A stretch of 64,000 nucleotides of DNA, from the NCBI RefSeq assembly GCF_009730915.1, contig NC_052494.1, positions 1 to 64,000 on the forward strand, in the 5' to 3' direction. The position numbers and the translations under genes are program-made. Source of the stretch: Dioscorea cayenensis subsp. rotundata (Eukaryota; Streptophyta; Magnoliopsida; Dioscoreales; Dioscoreaceae). The notes under the pieces were generated by a model. That model did not search any database. It saw only the letters and a list, made by a program, of their open reading frames with translations, and was not told the DNA's origin. How positions within the stretch are numbered: the stretch's first letter is position 1; each line of letters starts with the position of its first letter. Below, piece after piece: positions 1 to 10,924 of this stretch.

Positions 1-354
1 CAGTTACGTAATAAGCAAAGAGCATTTTCTAGGGTTTTTTTAGGACCATGGGGAAAGATAACCTTGGATGTTAATGGCCATTATCCTAATCATTGGGCCT
101 AATGGGGTCCATTTGCTATGGTCTTATCTATAAAGAAATTAAAGCTACCAAAGAATTTAAAGTAAAGAACTATTTGGGCAAAGTGGTAAGTAAAGGTATC
201 CATTAGGGTTTTGATTACTTCCATCATTGGAAGAGTCAAGCCTTTATTCATTATTTATTGTTATATTTTATTATTATTTTAGAAAAAGTTGATAAAACAC
301 CTTGATGTATAGATTGGGTAGTGGAGGAGTCAAGAATAGAAAGCTAAGAAATAA

Positions 355-386
<32 letters not shown>

Positions 387-2317
387 TCCTTTTTTGCCAT
401 TAAATTACTTTTATATAATATGGAAAAAGACTTTTGTTTGCAAGTGTTTTAAGAAATAGAAAAAATTTTGTTAAGAAAAAATCCAGACAAAGGGAAAAAC
501 ATGTATGAAAATTTTCTTCAATTTTAAAAAGAGAGTAAGAGAGGGATAAAACCTTTTAATATTGGAATAATATGGAGAATTAAGTTAATTAATCTTTTTT
601 ATTTTTAGATTCGAAGATTTTACCATTTATTTATGATGTCTATAATTCTAATTTTAAGGATGGAGGAGTATATTAGGTTGGAGGAGTTTAATTTACTGAT
701 TATTAGATTATAATTAAAACTAGTTCAATACTAACTTCCTTTGGGCTAACATTACATATTAAGATAAGTATAGTTTCATTTATATCTTAATCATTTTGAT
801 TAATCTCAATTTCTTATTCAATGTCTTATAAACAAATTAATCTACCTTTAAATTATGGGAAAATTAAAAGAGGTGATGAAAAGATGAGAGATATATTCGC
901 TAATTAACCTTACAATTATTTTATATTTTTTAAATATAATTTTCAATATTCTTTTTATTTCTTTATCTAATTTTTCCAAGTAGTGCAAGCTCGGTTGTGA
1001 TAGATTAAAAAAAAATTAATAAATGTTAATAAGGAGAAAGTATGAAAAAAGAAAAAGTGGATATACTATATAAGGCGTTTTGAGAGAAATATTTTTTAAA
1101 TAATAATTTTCTCATTATTGCAGTGACTAAAAGAAAATTTTATCCATAGAAATAATACTTAATAGGAAATTTAAATTGGCTGCAATCCAATAGAGATATA
1201 TGTCAACAATGAATAGGTCTATATTTAAATAAATAAGTAGAATATAGACCTATTTATTTCACTATTAATTTTGGTTTACATGCATAAACAAATTAAAACA
1301 ACTCCTAATGCATATTTCACTTAAAATCACATTTAAAACCTACAAGATTCCTTGTTTTTAACATATATAAACATCAAATTTAACCTTTTTAATAGAAAAG
1401 GTTAATTTACTAATAAATTAATTTAACCTCCAAATTTTTTTTTACTTTTTATTACATAAAAAACTAATCCTATCTTAATACCAAGTTAAAATCCAAATTC
1501 TTCATGTGCTCATACTCCTCAATTCCCTTTTCCCTTTGATGGTCCATGTCTATTATTGATCTTAGTGCAAAAATACATCAAAGGAGTTTCCCTTCCCAAT
1601 AAAGTTTGAGTGAAAAAAAAATTTTCAGATCTCCTTTTTCTTCTTTATTTGATTAAAGATCTTCATTGTTCTCCCTCTTATATTCACTTTAGTTTGATGC
1701 TAACCTTTATATCTTTTTATCAAGATCTAATTCTATATCTTGTTGTCTAGATTAATCTTTCATCACTTGTACCTCTTTGAGCTCCTATTCATTAATCCAA
1801 TTACAAAGCTTTTCTTTTTTTTGAGGAAGGGAGGACTAAATCTTAACTTTTGTGTTGATTCATCTTTTCATGAAATTTATGAAGTATATAGTGATAAGAC
1901 TATTAAAGTTCCTCATTGAAACCATTTCTACTTAAATACAATTTCCCTAGTTTCATGGAGATTATATTAATAGTATTTTTCTTCATTAATTATTTTTTTA
2001 AACTTATATTTATTTTTTCAGAGTTATTTTAAAATTTTTATTTAGGAAGTCATTTTTGTCTAAATTAATAAAAATAATAATAATTATTCGTCAAATTTTA
2101 TGGTTCGGTCTCGGTATTAATAATAACCAGTCAAGTATGTAAGGTCACAACACAATGAAGATCCCTTTCATTATATTTTTTTTTATTAATTATCTTATAT
2201 TTTGATCCTAATATATAATCCTAATATAATCTAACCTATATTTTGGTTAATAAAAAAAAAATCATTAATTCTCAATTAATCACTAATTTGGTCTTCCTTG
2301 AAACTCTTACATACAAG
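1..2317. other. AT-rich intergenic DNA, no gene seen
   Basis: No coding region, RNA gene or recognisable transposon was found in this stretch. It is strongly AT-rich and contains a short (TA)n microsatellite at about 361-387. It forms the upstream flank of the small zinc-binding protein gene that begins at 2396. Confidence 0.6.
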
Positions 2318-2340
2318 TTTATATATATATATATATTATA
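2318..2340 (+). promoter_or_regulatory. TATA-like (TA)n run upstream of the CHORD-like gene
   Basis: An uninterrupted run of alternating T and A ends about 55 bases before the start codon at 2396. That is a workable distance for a TATA box with a short 5' leader. The placement is inferred, and the run may equally be a neutral microsatellite. Confidence 0.3.
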
Positions 2341-2395
2341 ACTCACCAAGGAACTACTTCTCTTATTCAAGCTCCCAAAACATATTACATAGTTC

Positions 2396-3528
2396 ATGGC
2401 TTTGGTGGCTTCCAATGGTCTATTCCATCTCAAAGTCCTCATGCTCAAGCCCTCAAACCTCCACAACCCTAAGCCTAACCCTAACCAAGTCATAAACTCA
2501 TCTTCTCTTTCATCAAAGAAGAGATGCTTAAGGTGTGGTAGTCTCTACCATGATATGGATAACTCCCCCACTGCTTGCTCTTTTCATGGCCACACAACTG
2601 GTACCTTACTTTCTCTCTATCTCTTTCCTCTCTCTATCTTTATCATCTTGTTTTGCATTTATTAATTTAGATAAAAAATACTAGCTAGCTAGCTAGTTGT
2701 ATAAGATTATAAAGATAAACCTTTTAACTTAATTACCTTTTCTCAAGTATTTATCTTTAACTTCAACAATAATAAAAATGATGTACATATATATGTGAAT
2801 TTTAGCCATTTATGCATGAAACCTAATGTTTTAGTTGGCATAACATTGTTTATTTTTAAGGTACATCACTTGGTGTATATCTATATTTAACTTCAGAAAT
2901 AACCATGTATAACATATATACTTTTACTTAATTATAAGACCAAACACTTATAAATCTTTATTGTTTACACTAGTTTTTAAACATTTAACTTGCAGTAAAT
3001 TTGAGAAACAACAATCATTAGTTGTGGTTTAGAAATTGTACCTATATGTTAGTTGAGATATGATAACTGAGAGTACTACTACTTGACTTTTTTTTTTACC
3101 TCATATTTCAAGATGCAAAATTATTGGTCCTAAATCAAGTGCAACATTGAAACCATATAATTAACTCAATGTGACAAGTGCATAATTGAAACTAGTTTCA
3201 ACTATTTATATTAAAATTATAAGTCAATAATAAATACATAAATCATGTCTAAATCAAAATTCATTAACTAGAACTACAACCAATCTTTGGCATTATAGGT
3301 GAAAGAGGGTTGTTTGCACTAGCACCGCCGCATCAAGGTATCGACGGAGAATGGAGCGAAAAGAGTGGTGTTATAGTCTACCGATGGAATGAGAAAGGAA
3401 ACCGGCCAAACACCGGTAGGGCTAACTGGAAGAAGAGATGGACATGCTGCCAGGAGTATGATGAGCATGCAACACCTTGCAGAAAAGGCTGGCATGTTTG
3501 CTATGATGATGGATATACATTGTATTAA
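2396..3528 (+). CDS. Small plant CHORD-like zinc-binding protein, two exons
   Basis: Two exons, 2396-2600 and 3299-3528, join across a 698-base intron with GT at 2601 and AG ending at 3298. The split codon encodes Gly69, giving a 144-residue protein. The sequence shows probable zinc ligands in CHORD-like order: Cys44 and Cys47 (CLRC), Cys61 and His64 (ACSFH), the pair Cys118-Cys119 (WTCC), Cys129 and His134 (CRKGWH). The first 40 residues are rich in Asn, Pro and Ser and look disordered; no signal peptide or membrane segment is evident. Proteins with this Cys/His layout are conserved in land plants, and true CHORD domains (as in RAR1) bind zinc and mediate protein-protein contacts. The specific function here is unknown to me. 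All reading frames agree across the splice junction, so the model is well supported. Confidence 0.85.
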
Positions 3529-4498
3529 TATTAATTAATTTGTGCTCATTAAAATTCCTTCATTTATATCTTGTCTTAATTTGTTGCCTTCTTCTTGAGT
3601 GCTCTGTTTCTGAATATATAATCGGGATTGGAATGCACACAATCTATAGTATATATTATCTTGAAATTATTACTAGGAATTTTATTTGAAATATCTATTT
3701 TTCAGTTTGTTTATATTAATTCACAGGTTTTGTTAGATGGATTATAGAAATTTCTAAGCTGGATTATTGAATAAAAAGAAGTATACCTAACTATTGTGTG
3801 TTGTTGCATAAAACTAAAATGTGATTTATGGAATTACTTGTATTGTGTTTTAAGAAACTAGGTACTAGTGTATGAACATGAATTGCATAGGTTGTATGAG
3901 TTTATATATTCCAATTACAATACTTTTTATTTATATATTATTTAGATTAAAGTTAAGCATTTTTATTTTTATTCATCTCCACTCCATACTTCTTCACATT
4001 CTCCACGGATATAATACATACACAAATAATATAAAAATCAAATATTTATATTAAAAAAATATTAATTTTTTTTTCTTTATTAAGTGAGAGGTTGAGAAAT
4101 CAACTAGTTATTACATCAGTTGAGATAAGTAATTTATCCAATTCATAAAAAAACATTAAAATAAAATAAAATTAGTAGTCTGAACTTGCCATATATTTAT
4201 CCTTCAAACTCAACTTATTAATAATAATAACTCATGCAGGACCTTTCCACAACCTCACAACGACAAAATTATACACATCCTTCAAACTCAATCCATAAAA
4301 CATATAATAAAACTCATGCATCACTAAAACCTCTCCACATCCTCCTCACAAACCCATTCTATGAAGTACCAATAAATGAAGAACAAGAGTCATCCTGTCT
4401 AAACATATATCTCAACAACATACATACATACATACATACATACAAATATATAGATAGACCTTTTGAATTATTATTAATTCAAAAAAAAAAAAACTCAT
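3529..4498. other. Intergenic region between two convergent genes
   Basis: The stretch separates the 3' ends of the CHORD-like gene (+) and the TL19-type gene (-). It is AT-rich and carries an (ACAT)n microsatellite at about 4418-4443. No additional gene was recognised; short open frames here are composed of low-complexity AT codons. Confidence 0.6.
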
Positions 4499-4558
4499 GC
4501 ATCACCATTATCACCATGCAACACGTACATCCTCCAAATTAAGATAATCAGAAACAAA

Positions 4559-5260
4559 TCAAGTAACAACAGTCTTGAAAGAGTCATGGATTCTTGTGAG
4601 CATATCCTTGTCACGCTGCCACTCAGTGTTCGGCGCGGCGACGAAGTGCGCGTAAAGCTTGTTGCGCGCGCACGTCACACTAATAAGCCGGTGAGCGGCG
4701 GCGCCGTCTATCTCATACTCGTAATAAACCTGCCCATCACCGTCCTTCTTCTCCATTGCGCGCACAGTATCAGCGCTGGAGATCAAGTCCTGGAGCTCAA
4801 CGTCGGACAAGGCGAGGTTGGAGAGGACGGTGTCCATGGGGGCAAGAGCTCGGAAGCCGGCGAGGTAGGTGAGGTAGACGCGCTCGGAACGCTTCTTAGG
4901 GTTGAAGAACTCGGAGTCAGTGCCGTTGGTGCCCTTCTCGATCTTGGAAACGAGGCGCTCTTTCCAGTCGGAAGGGACCTCGTAGGTGTACTCGGCGGCG
5001 TCTTGTTTGGAGGAGTTGCCGCCGTAGCCGCCGTAGTTGGCGGCGCTGGCGGCGGTGCCGTAGTAGAGGTTGAAGGAAGGGGAGGAGAGGGAGAGGGAAG
5101 GGATGGAGAGGAGGAGGGAAGTGGCAGCAAGGGAGGTGGCCAAGGGTTTAAGGAAGTGGAGGTTGGAGGGTTTAGGGTTTAAGGAAGGTTTAGGGTTAGG
5201 GTTAGGGTTGGAGGTGGAGGAGAAGGTGGTGGAGAGGTTGGTGGTGAAGAGGGTGGCCAT
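4559..5260 (-). CDS. Thylakoid-lumen PsbP-like protein, TL19 type
   Basis: A single-exon gene of 233 residues. I chose the ATG at 5260 (MATLFTTNLS) because it opens a Ser/Thr/Pro-rich chloroplast transit peptide, whereas the longer open frame to 5440 adds Asn/Lys-rich codons unlike a transit peptide. Residues 38-60 are a hydrophobic lumen-targeting segment, and TAASA at 69-73 fits a lumenal peptidase site before ANYGGYGG. The mature part (about 74-233) has the PsbP/Mog1-like fold signature: YTYEVPSDWKERL near 91-103, the LSDVELQDLI stretch at 151-160, VYYEYEID at 178-185, and a C-terminal HDSFKTVV. It closely resembles the protein annotated in Arabidopsis as thylakoid lumenal 19 kDa protein. 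Its biochemical role is not established; the family sits in the thylakoid lumen near photosystem II. A degenerate copy lies at 62573-63218. Confidence 0.85.
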   Translation of the reverse strand: MATLFTTNLSTTFSSTSNPNPNPKPSLNPKPSNLHFLKPLATSLAATSLLLSIPSLSLSSPSFNLYYGTAASAANYGGYGGNSSKQDAAEYTYEVPSDWKERLVSKIEKGTNGTDSEFFNPKKRSERVYLTYLAGFRALAPMDTVLSNLALSDVELQDLISSADTVRAMEKKDGDGQVYYEYEIDGAAAHRLISVTCARNKLYAHFVAAPNTEWQRDKDMLTRIHDSFKTVVT

Positions 5261-5362
5261 GGGATTATTAGGGTTGGATTGAGAAGAAGGAGAAGAGAGG
5301 AGGTGGGAGTTGGTGTTATCCACATTTGGATTGTTGGGTAGGTTTGGGTGGTTTGGTTTTGT

Positions 5363-5370
5363 CCACGTGG
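5363..5370 (-). promoter_or_regulatory. G-box palindrome CCACGTGG
   Basis: The 8-base palindrome CCACGTGG lies about 105 bases upstream of the chosen start of the lumenal protein gene. An AT-rich TATA-like stretch lies further upstream, at about 5397-5415. G-boxes are bound by bZIP and PIF/bHLH factors and are common in light-regulated nuclear genes for plastid proteins. Its use here is inferred from position only. Confidence 0.5.
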
Positions 5371-5808
5371 ATGTTTTTGTGTGTTTTTTGGATTTGTTAA
5401 ATAAATATATAAATAATAAAAAATATATATGTAAGAGCAAAGATCACGTTATGCATCGGGAAATTGGACGTTGTTATTTTTTGGGTTTTAACAATTAACT
5501 ATATTTATGTTGTATATAATCTATTGAAATTAATTTATGATTAAAAAAACATCATTTTTTGTTTAGTGTTTTGGAATTAATTTGTGTGTGAAGGATTTGA
5601 TCTGTTGGAAATAAAATGATGTTTTAAAGATTTGTAGTGTAGATTAAATAAACTAATAAATTATATTAAAGTTTAAATTTACAGCAGTTACAAATGGAAA
5701 TGAGTTAGATTTCTGACCACATTCTTCACAAGGCCCTCTTATCTCTTTCTTTTCCATGCTTAGGTTATGGGAGATGGAACCGAGAAAAAGGTATTAGTAT
5801 ACAGGATA

Positions 5809-5935
5809 ACAGCCATGTTAAGTATCCCGCCTGGGAAGTATGTTTGCAAGAATGAAACTCAAAAAAATTGACGGAGGCTAGCACAAGCGGTGGAGCATGT
5901 GATTTAATTCAATACAAAGCGAAGAACCTTACTAG
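5809..5935 (+). pseudogene. rrn16: Nuclear fragment of plastid 16S rRNA (NUPT)
   Basis: About 125 bases match the well-known 3' part of plastid-type 16S rRNA. They include AAGTATCCCGCCTGGG, GCAAGAATGAAACTCAAA, GCACAAGCGGTGGAGCATGT and AAAGCGAAGAACCTTAC. Nearly all departures from the plastid sequence that I can recall are C-to-T or G-to-A, for example AAAGGAATTGAC has become AAAAAAATTGAC. That pattern is expected of methylated nuclear plastid insertions decaying by deamination. Homology stops abruptly on both sides, so this is a short orphan fragment and not a functional rRNA gene. Confidence 0.8.
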
Positions 5936-6524
5936 AGGGATTTGTTTGGGAAGTAATAAGCCCCTTTGACATTTATATATTCATCTACAAAGAATTCTCG
6001 ATGTGAAAACATAGAGACAAAGGGCTGATATAAAACTAATTAATAGCTTCAATTTTTTGATCTAGGATAACAAAATTATTGCTTTGGATATCTTGAACAA
6101 AAAAAAAAAAAGAAGAAATACATAGATTGGCCTCCCCTTAGCAATATGTGTGTTTTGCAATGTTGTTGTATAGGCAATTGACTATCGGTTCATGCAATGC
6201 TCCTTCATTTTGAACTGCCCAACCTAAATAGCTGAGACATGATCCTCCTAAGAGCCCAACCTTGAATTTGACTCCCGGGATATTTAGGATCTCTTCATTC
6301 AAGTTATTTGGCTAGAAATAAAAAAGTAATAGCCTCATTCAAATGATATCTCTTTCAGACATCTAAATTTTTATTAAGATTAATCATACTTTTTTTTTCA
6401 TTAGTTGTAGCTTAGAATTCGAATGGTTGACTTTGAGGGTTAGGGGACGACTCAAGTTATTAACTGAAACCTCAACTTTCTATCTATTTCTTTGAGGGAT
6501 GAGATGAGCCCAAGATCTTTGACA
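5936..6524. other. Intergenic DNA, nothing recognised
   Basis: No gene, repeat pair or known organellar sequence was recognised between the 16S fragment and the target duplication of the element at 6530. One 5'-TCCCA copy at 6525-6529 is the left target duplication of that element. Confidence 0.5.
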
Positions 6525-6529
6525 TCCCA

Positions 6530-9010
6530 TGTCACGCCCCGACCTACGGGCCCACGGAATGCGACAACCGCTGCGATGATCCCAAGAAGGGACACTTCGC
6601 TACTCAACCCTCGGGGCACAACAAGGCTAACCAATAATTTGGAAACAACAATATTTACACTGGTACAAGATATAGAAGTTCACTCATACATAGCGAAAGT
6701 AGTAATAACAACAACAAGGATATATAGACATAAAGAGGTATACAAATGCACAAGGAAGCAACACTAATAACAGTAACAAAGTTGGTACATCAAAGTTTAC
6801 AAGTTGCATATTGCAAGCCAACAACAAGGTTTTCTACATTCTAGTGGATCCCAAGACTCAACAACATATGTATGAACAAAATAAACATACATGAACTGAA
6901 AGGAAATGCAACAGAGAGAACAGTACCAAATGCTCAACACACTGCCACACCGCCACACCTACTACCTACAAAAGGCTGGGAAGAGGAAAGGGGGGTGAGC
7001 AACTAATGTTACTTAGTAAGGGGAGATTAGCACAACTCTAGTAGAAATATACCACAATAATGACATAAATCTCCAAATATGATATTTTACAAATAAAAAT
7101 AACTAGTTTAGAACATGAATACATATAATAGCAAACTTTAATACAAAATAGCAAGAAAGATAGAATAAGAGGCATTCTACCTCAATTAGGGTTTGAGAAT
7201 ATCAAAGTGTAAAAATACTGAATATAGAGTTCTAAATGATAGGAATAAGTTAATCATTAAGTAAAGCTTCTATAATAAACATGTAAATAAAAATAGTTAC
7301 CAATTATAAGTATAACATAGTAAATAACATGAGTTTCACAATAAGTAAACATAATACTAGTGCCAAATCAAATTTACGGAAGACTGCCCTCCTAAGAACG
7401 ACAGCTGGGCTTAGCCTCCTCACAACAAATTCAATATGACACAACAAAAGAAACACAAAGGGAGTAAACCTCAAACCCAACATAAAGCAACACTCAACAC
7501 TCACCCAGCATAAAATGATCTAGAAACCTCCCTAAACCTTCACCGCCGCTGCTGTTAGGTTTAGAGCAGTCAAAGTACTCATGCCCTTGATGTTGACCCA
7601 TCGATTCACCATATGGTGACAACGGTTACCCGATGAATATCCAGTCAGGACTCTACACTCCCACATGAACTGACCCTTATAGTAATCAGCCGATCTACCA
7701 CGCCACATCAAAAGACTGGCCGTGGAGACCGCCTACTGCAGTAGGGTATCACTATCCAACTTAAACAATAAATACAACTCGAGTACAATAGCCAACAATA
7801 ACAACAACAACAACAATACCTCAGCCATTTCCATAAGAAAATGATAAAAACACAAGCAAAATTCAAGCTTTTAACACAAATCAATTTACAAAATCCAATA
7901 CAAGAAACAACATGGAAATTCTTTCCTTTCGACAACCCAAAAGGAGTTCAAGTTTAGATTACACAAAATCAAAGAATTCCATGACAAATCCCAAGTTTCA
8001 CAAAACAAAGATTTCACAAACTCTTTGAAGGATTTCAATTACAAGTCAAACATGAGCATTCAAACACCAAATAAAACATTCAAGATCTTTAAAAACAATA
8101 ACTATCATTCAACAAATGCAAAACAAGTATAAACCAATAAAGATTTACTTAAGCCATAAACTCATTCCAAAGCAATAAACATCTCAAAATCAATCATGAA
8201 ACCAACAAAAATCTCATTAAGATAGAGTATATATAAACATACAAATATTGGTAATCTTCTAATAGGGTCATGCTTAATAATCCAACTCACTAAATTGACG
8301 ATTTCTCTTCCTCGCAAGCTAATCCTCGGCTAACTCTTTGCCTCGAGCTAAGGCTTCACGTCCTTGCCAATCACAACAAATAACATCAAAGATTAGTATA
8401 AAAATCCAAGCAAAGAAACCCTAGGTTCCTTCTACCAAACAACCCTAAATCGATCCTAGGGTTGGCTCAAAGCTAGGTCTATAGGTTACCAATGAAGTTC
8501 TAAGGGTTTGAGGTTCTAATCCAAAAAAAACTAAAGAAACAACTAAAGCTTATCGGCGCTACAGTAAACTCAGTATTACTACAGTAAACCGACCCTAATA
8601 CAAAAGTTTTCTCTCGATTTATAACATCTAATCAAGAAATTTCTTTACAAACAATCACACAAATGAAAAACAAAGACATTGGCTTCAATTTGAGCATACA
8701 AACAACCCAATCCAAAGTGTATTTATAGATTTGCAAAGATTTCCAAAACTAAGAAAAACGAGAGAAAATACAGAAGAAAACCTTGGATTGAATCTCCTAC
8801 CATACTCAAGAGGATGTGAGGAGGAGAATGGATGTTTTGATTCGCAAGAAAAGCTCGCCGGAGAAATCTCTAGGGTTTGAGGTGTTCGGTCGAATGAGCT
8901 AAAGCAAGAAGAAAGAAAGAAGAAAGAAGTAACGTAGAATTTGTGATGCTACAGTAACATGCTGCTACAGTGCTGGCTGACTATAGATACATTAAAAACT
9001 GGTTATAACA
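6530..9010 (-). mobile_element. Solo-LTR-like element, 2.48 kb, probably Ty3/gypsy
   Basis: On the minus strand the element begins TGTTATAACC and ends GGGGCGTGACA, so it has the TG...CA termini of an LTR. It is flanked by a perfect 5-bp direct repeat, TCCCA, at 6525-6529 and 9011-9015. It contains no credible reading frame. No second copy of the end sequences was seen, which fits a solo LTR left after recombination of a full retrotransposon. Its length would suit the long LTRs of some Ty3/gypsy lineages, but without internal coding sequence the superfamily is inferred. The minus-strand 5' third carries several copies of the motif CTACAGTA (around 8555-8590 and 8947-8975). Confidence 0.7.
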
Positions 9011-9015
9011 TCCCA

Positions 9016-10293
9016 ACAATTAATAGAGCGCCTATGAATAGATGATTCAATGGGTGATCATTTCCTAGAAGCTCTGTCTTTGGTTTTTTTTGCATTTTCC
9101 TTCAATTTTTTTTTTTTGAATTACCTACCCATCTCGATATATATGACTCATCCCCTGTACTTTTCTTTTTGTCTAGTCCCTTATACCTTTTTTTTTGTAT
9201 CTCTCTAGTACCCTCTCCTTTGTACCACACTCTCCGTATTTGTATTTGTAATAGCTATATACCTCTAATATATTTCACGTAATTTATTTATCTTCTTAAA
9301 AAAAAAGCTATTTTATAGTTATGTGATATTATAGAAACTAAACTAGATACTATTTCTAACATTTATGGATTTTGTTGGGTTGTATATTAGGAATGCTAAT
9401 ATTTATTATTGATAATGTGAGAAAATTATAAATGCACCGACGCCCTTTTGGCCTACTAATAATTGGTATTGAGTTATTTGCACAAAATGCTTATTTTTGG
9501 GAGGGTCTAAAATCAAATCACAAATCCTACGCAAAGTGAGAGTATAAGTCTTGTTAAACTCATAGTTACTCTCCACATTTGTACACATCCATGATTTTTT
9601 TTTAAAATTGAGGTAGCCTATTTGTAAAAATAAGAATTTAAAAATAAATATATTAATAAATAAATTGTCACATCAATCATTGAATGAACTTTAGGAAAAT
9701 GATTAGATTCAAAGATGTCAATCGGCAATAACATTATTTACACAATTTGGGCATTTAAATTGACAATGACTTCGACCTATTGGAACATATATAATATATA
9801 TGCGCACATTTCTACACTCAAATATGAACAATGATGTTATGTTCAACTTGTTTGATATGAATATCCTTTAAATTATTATAAAGTTATAATTAGTCTGGAA
9901 TATTATAAAATTCAATATGAGCTAATTATACCAAGAATTAAAACTATTATAATATATAACTTCCTACGATTTTATATCTTTGAACACATAACATATAACT
10001 AGTAAACAATTATTATTTAGATCTTTTATAACATTCACAAATAATAATCATTAATAAATTGATATTAATGAGTAAAGTCTCGAAAAACCACTTGTCCTCA
10101 CCGATAACTCATCATAAATTGCTAAAAAAACAAAAATTCGAGTATGATATTGCCTCAAAAAATCTTGCCTTCCATAATAATCAATATTGTTCACAGACTA
10201 TACACTAAGATATTATATTGTTTATCAGTAGTATCTTGTGAGAGGAACAATGTTTTTTCCCCTTCAGAATTACAAAGGAGAGAGAATTTATTC
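9016..10293. other. AT-rich intergenic DNA
   Basis: Nothing beyond low-complexity AT-rich sequence and T-runs (about 9080-9115) was recognised between the solo-LTR-like element and the Harbinger element. Confidence 0.5.
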
Positions 10294-10410
10294 TTAGGGC
10301 ATCTCCAATCCACAACCCCAAATTTAGTTCTGCTACATTAAATTATACTTTAACCACAAACCTCAAATTTTCCCCCAGGAAAAACATATTTTTGAAATAT
10401 TCCTTCCACA

Positions 10411-10453
<43 letters not shown>

Positions 10454-10924
10454 ATAAAAACTTTAAATTACTCATTTAATTTTAACAATGATTTAATTAA
10501 ATATTTATTACAATTTAATAGTTTACTAATAAAAATAAATTAAAAAATTTTACAACTAAAATTTTTTTAATTCATGATTTAATTTATTTAAAACTGAATT
10601 ATGAATTTCTTAATTGTTTTGATAAATAATGAAATTAATTTTTCATATAGCAGGAAAATATTTAATACTTAAATACATGATTGATTACAATTTTAACAAT
10701 AATAAAATTACTTTAATTATATATTTTACATTGAAAATCATAGACAAAATACAATAAATACTTAATATGACAACATAACATTATAAAGGAACATTGTCTC
10801 ATTAGTTTTAAGAACTTTCTGAATTAGTATATTGCTCTCACAAATGCTCTATCAACGCATTGCAAAGTGCAATGTGAGCTTTTTTGCCTTTAATTTGACT
10901 ATATCAAGCCACAAACTTTTCAAA

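Noticed and set aside
4586..5182. Long plus-strand open frame opposite the lumenal protein gene
   Set aside because: It is the reverse-strand shadow of a GC-rich, biased coding sequence; the Val/Gly-rich product has no family features.
5260..5440. Upstream ATG extending the lumenal protein by 60 residues
   Set aside because: The extension is Asn/Lys-rich and unlike a transit peptide, and it covers the G-box and TATA-like region; the ATG at 5260 opens a typical plastid transit peptide.
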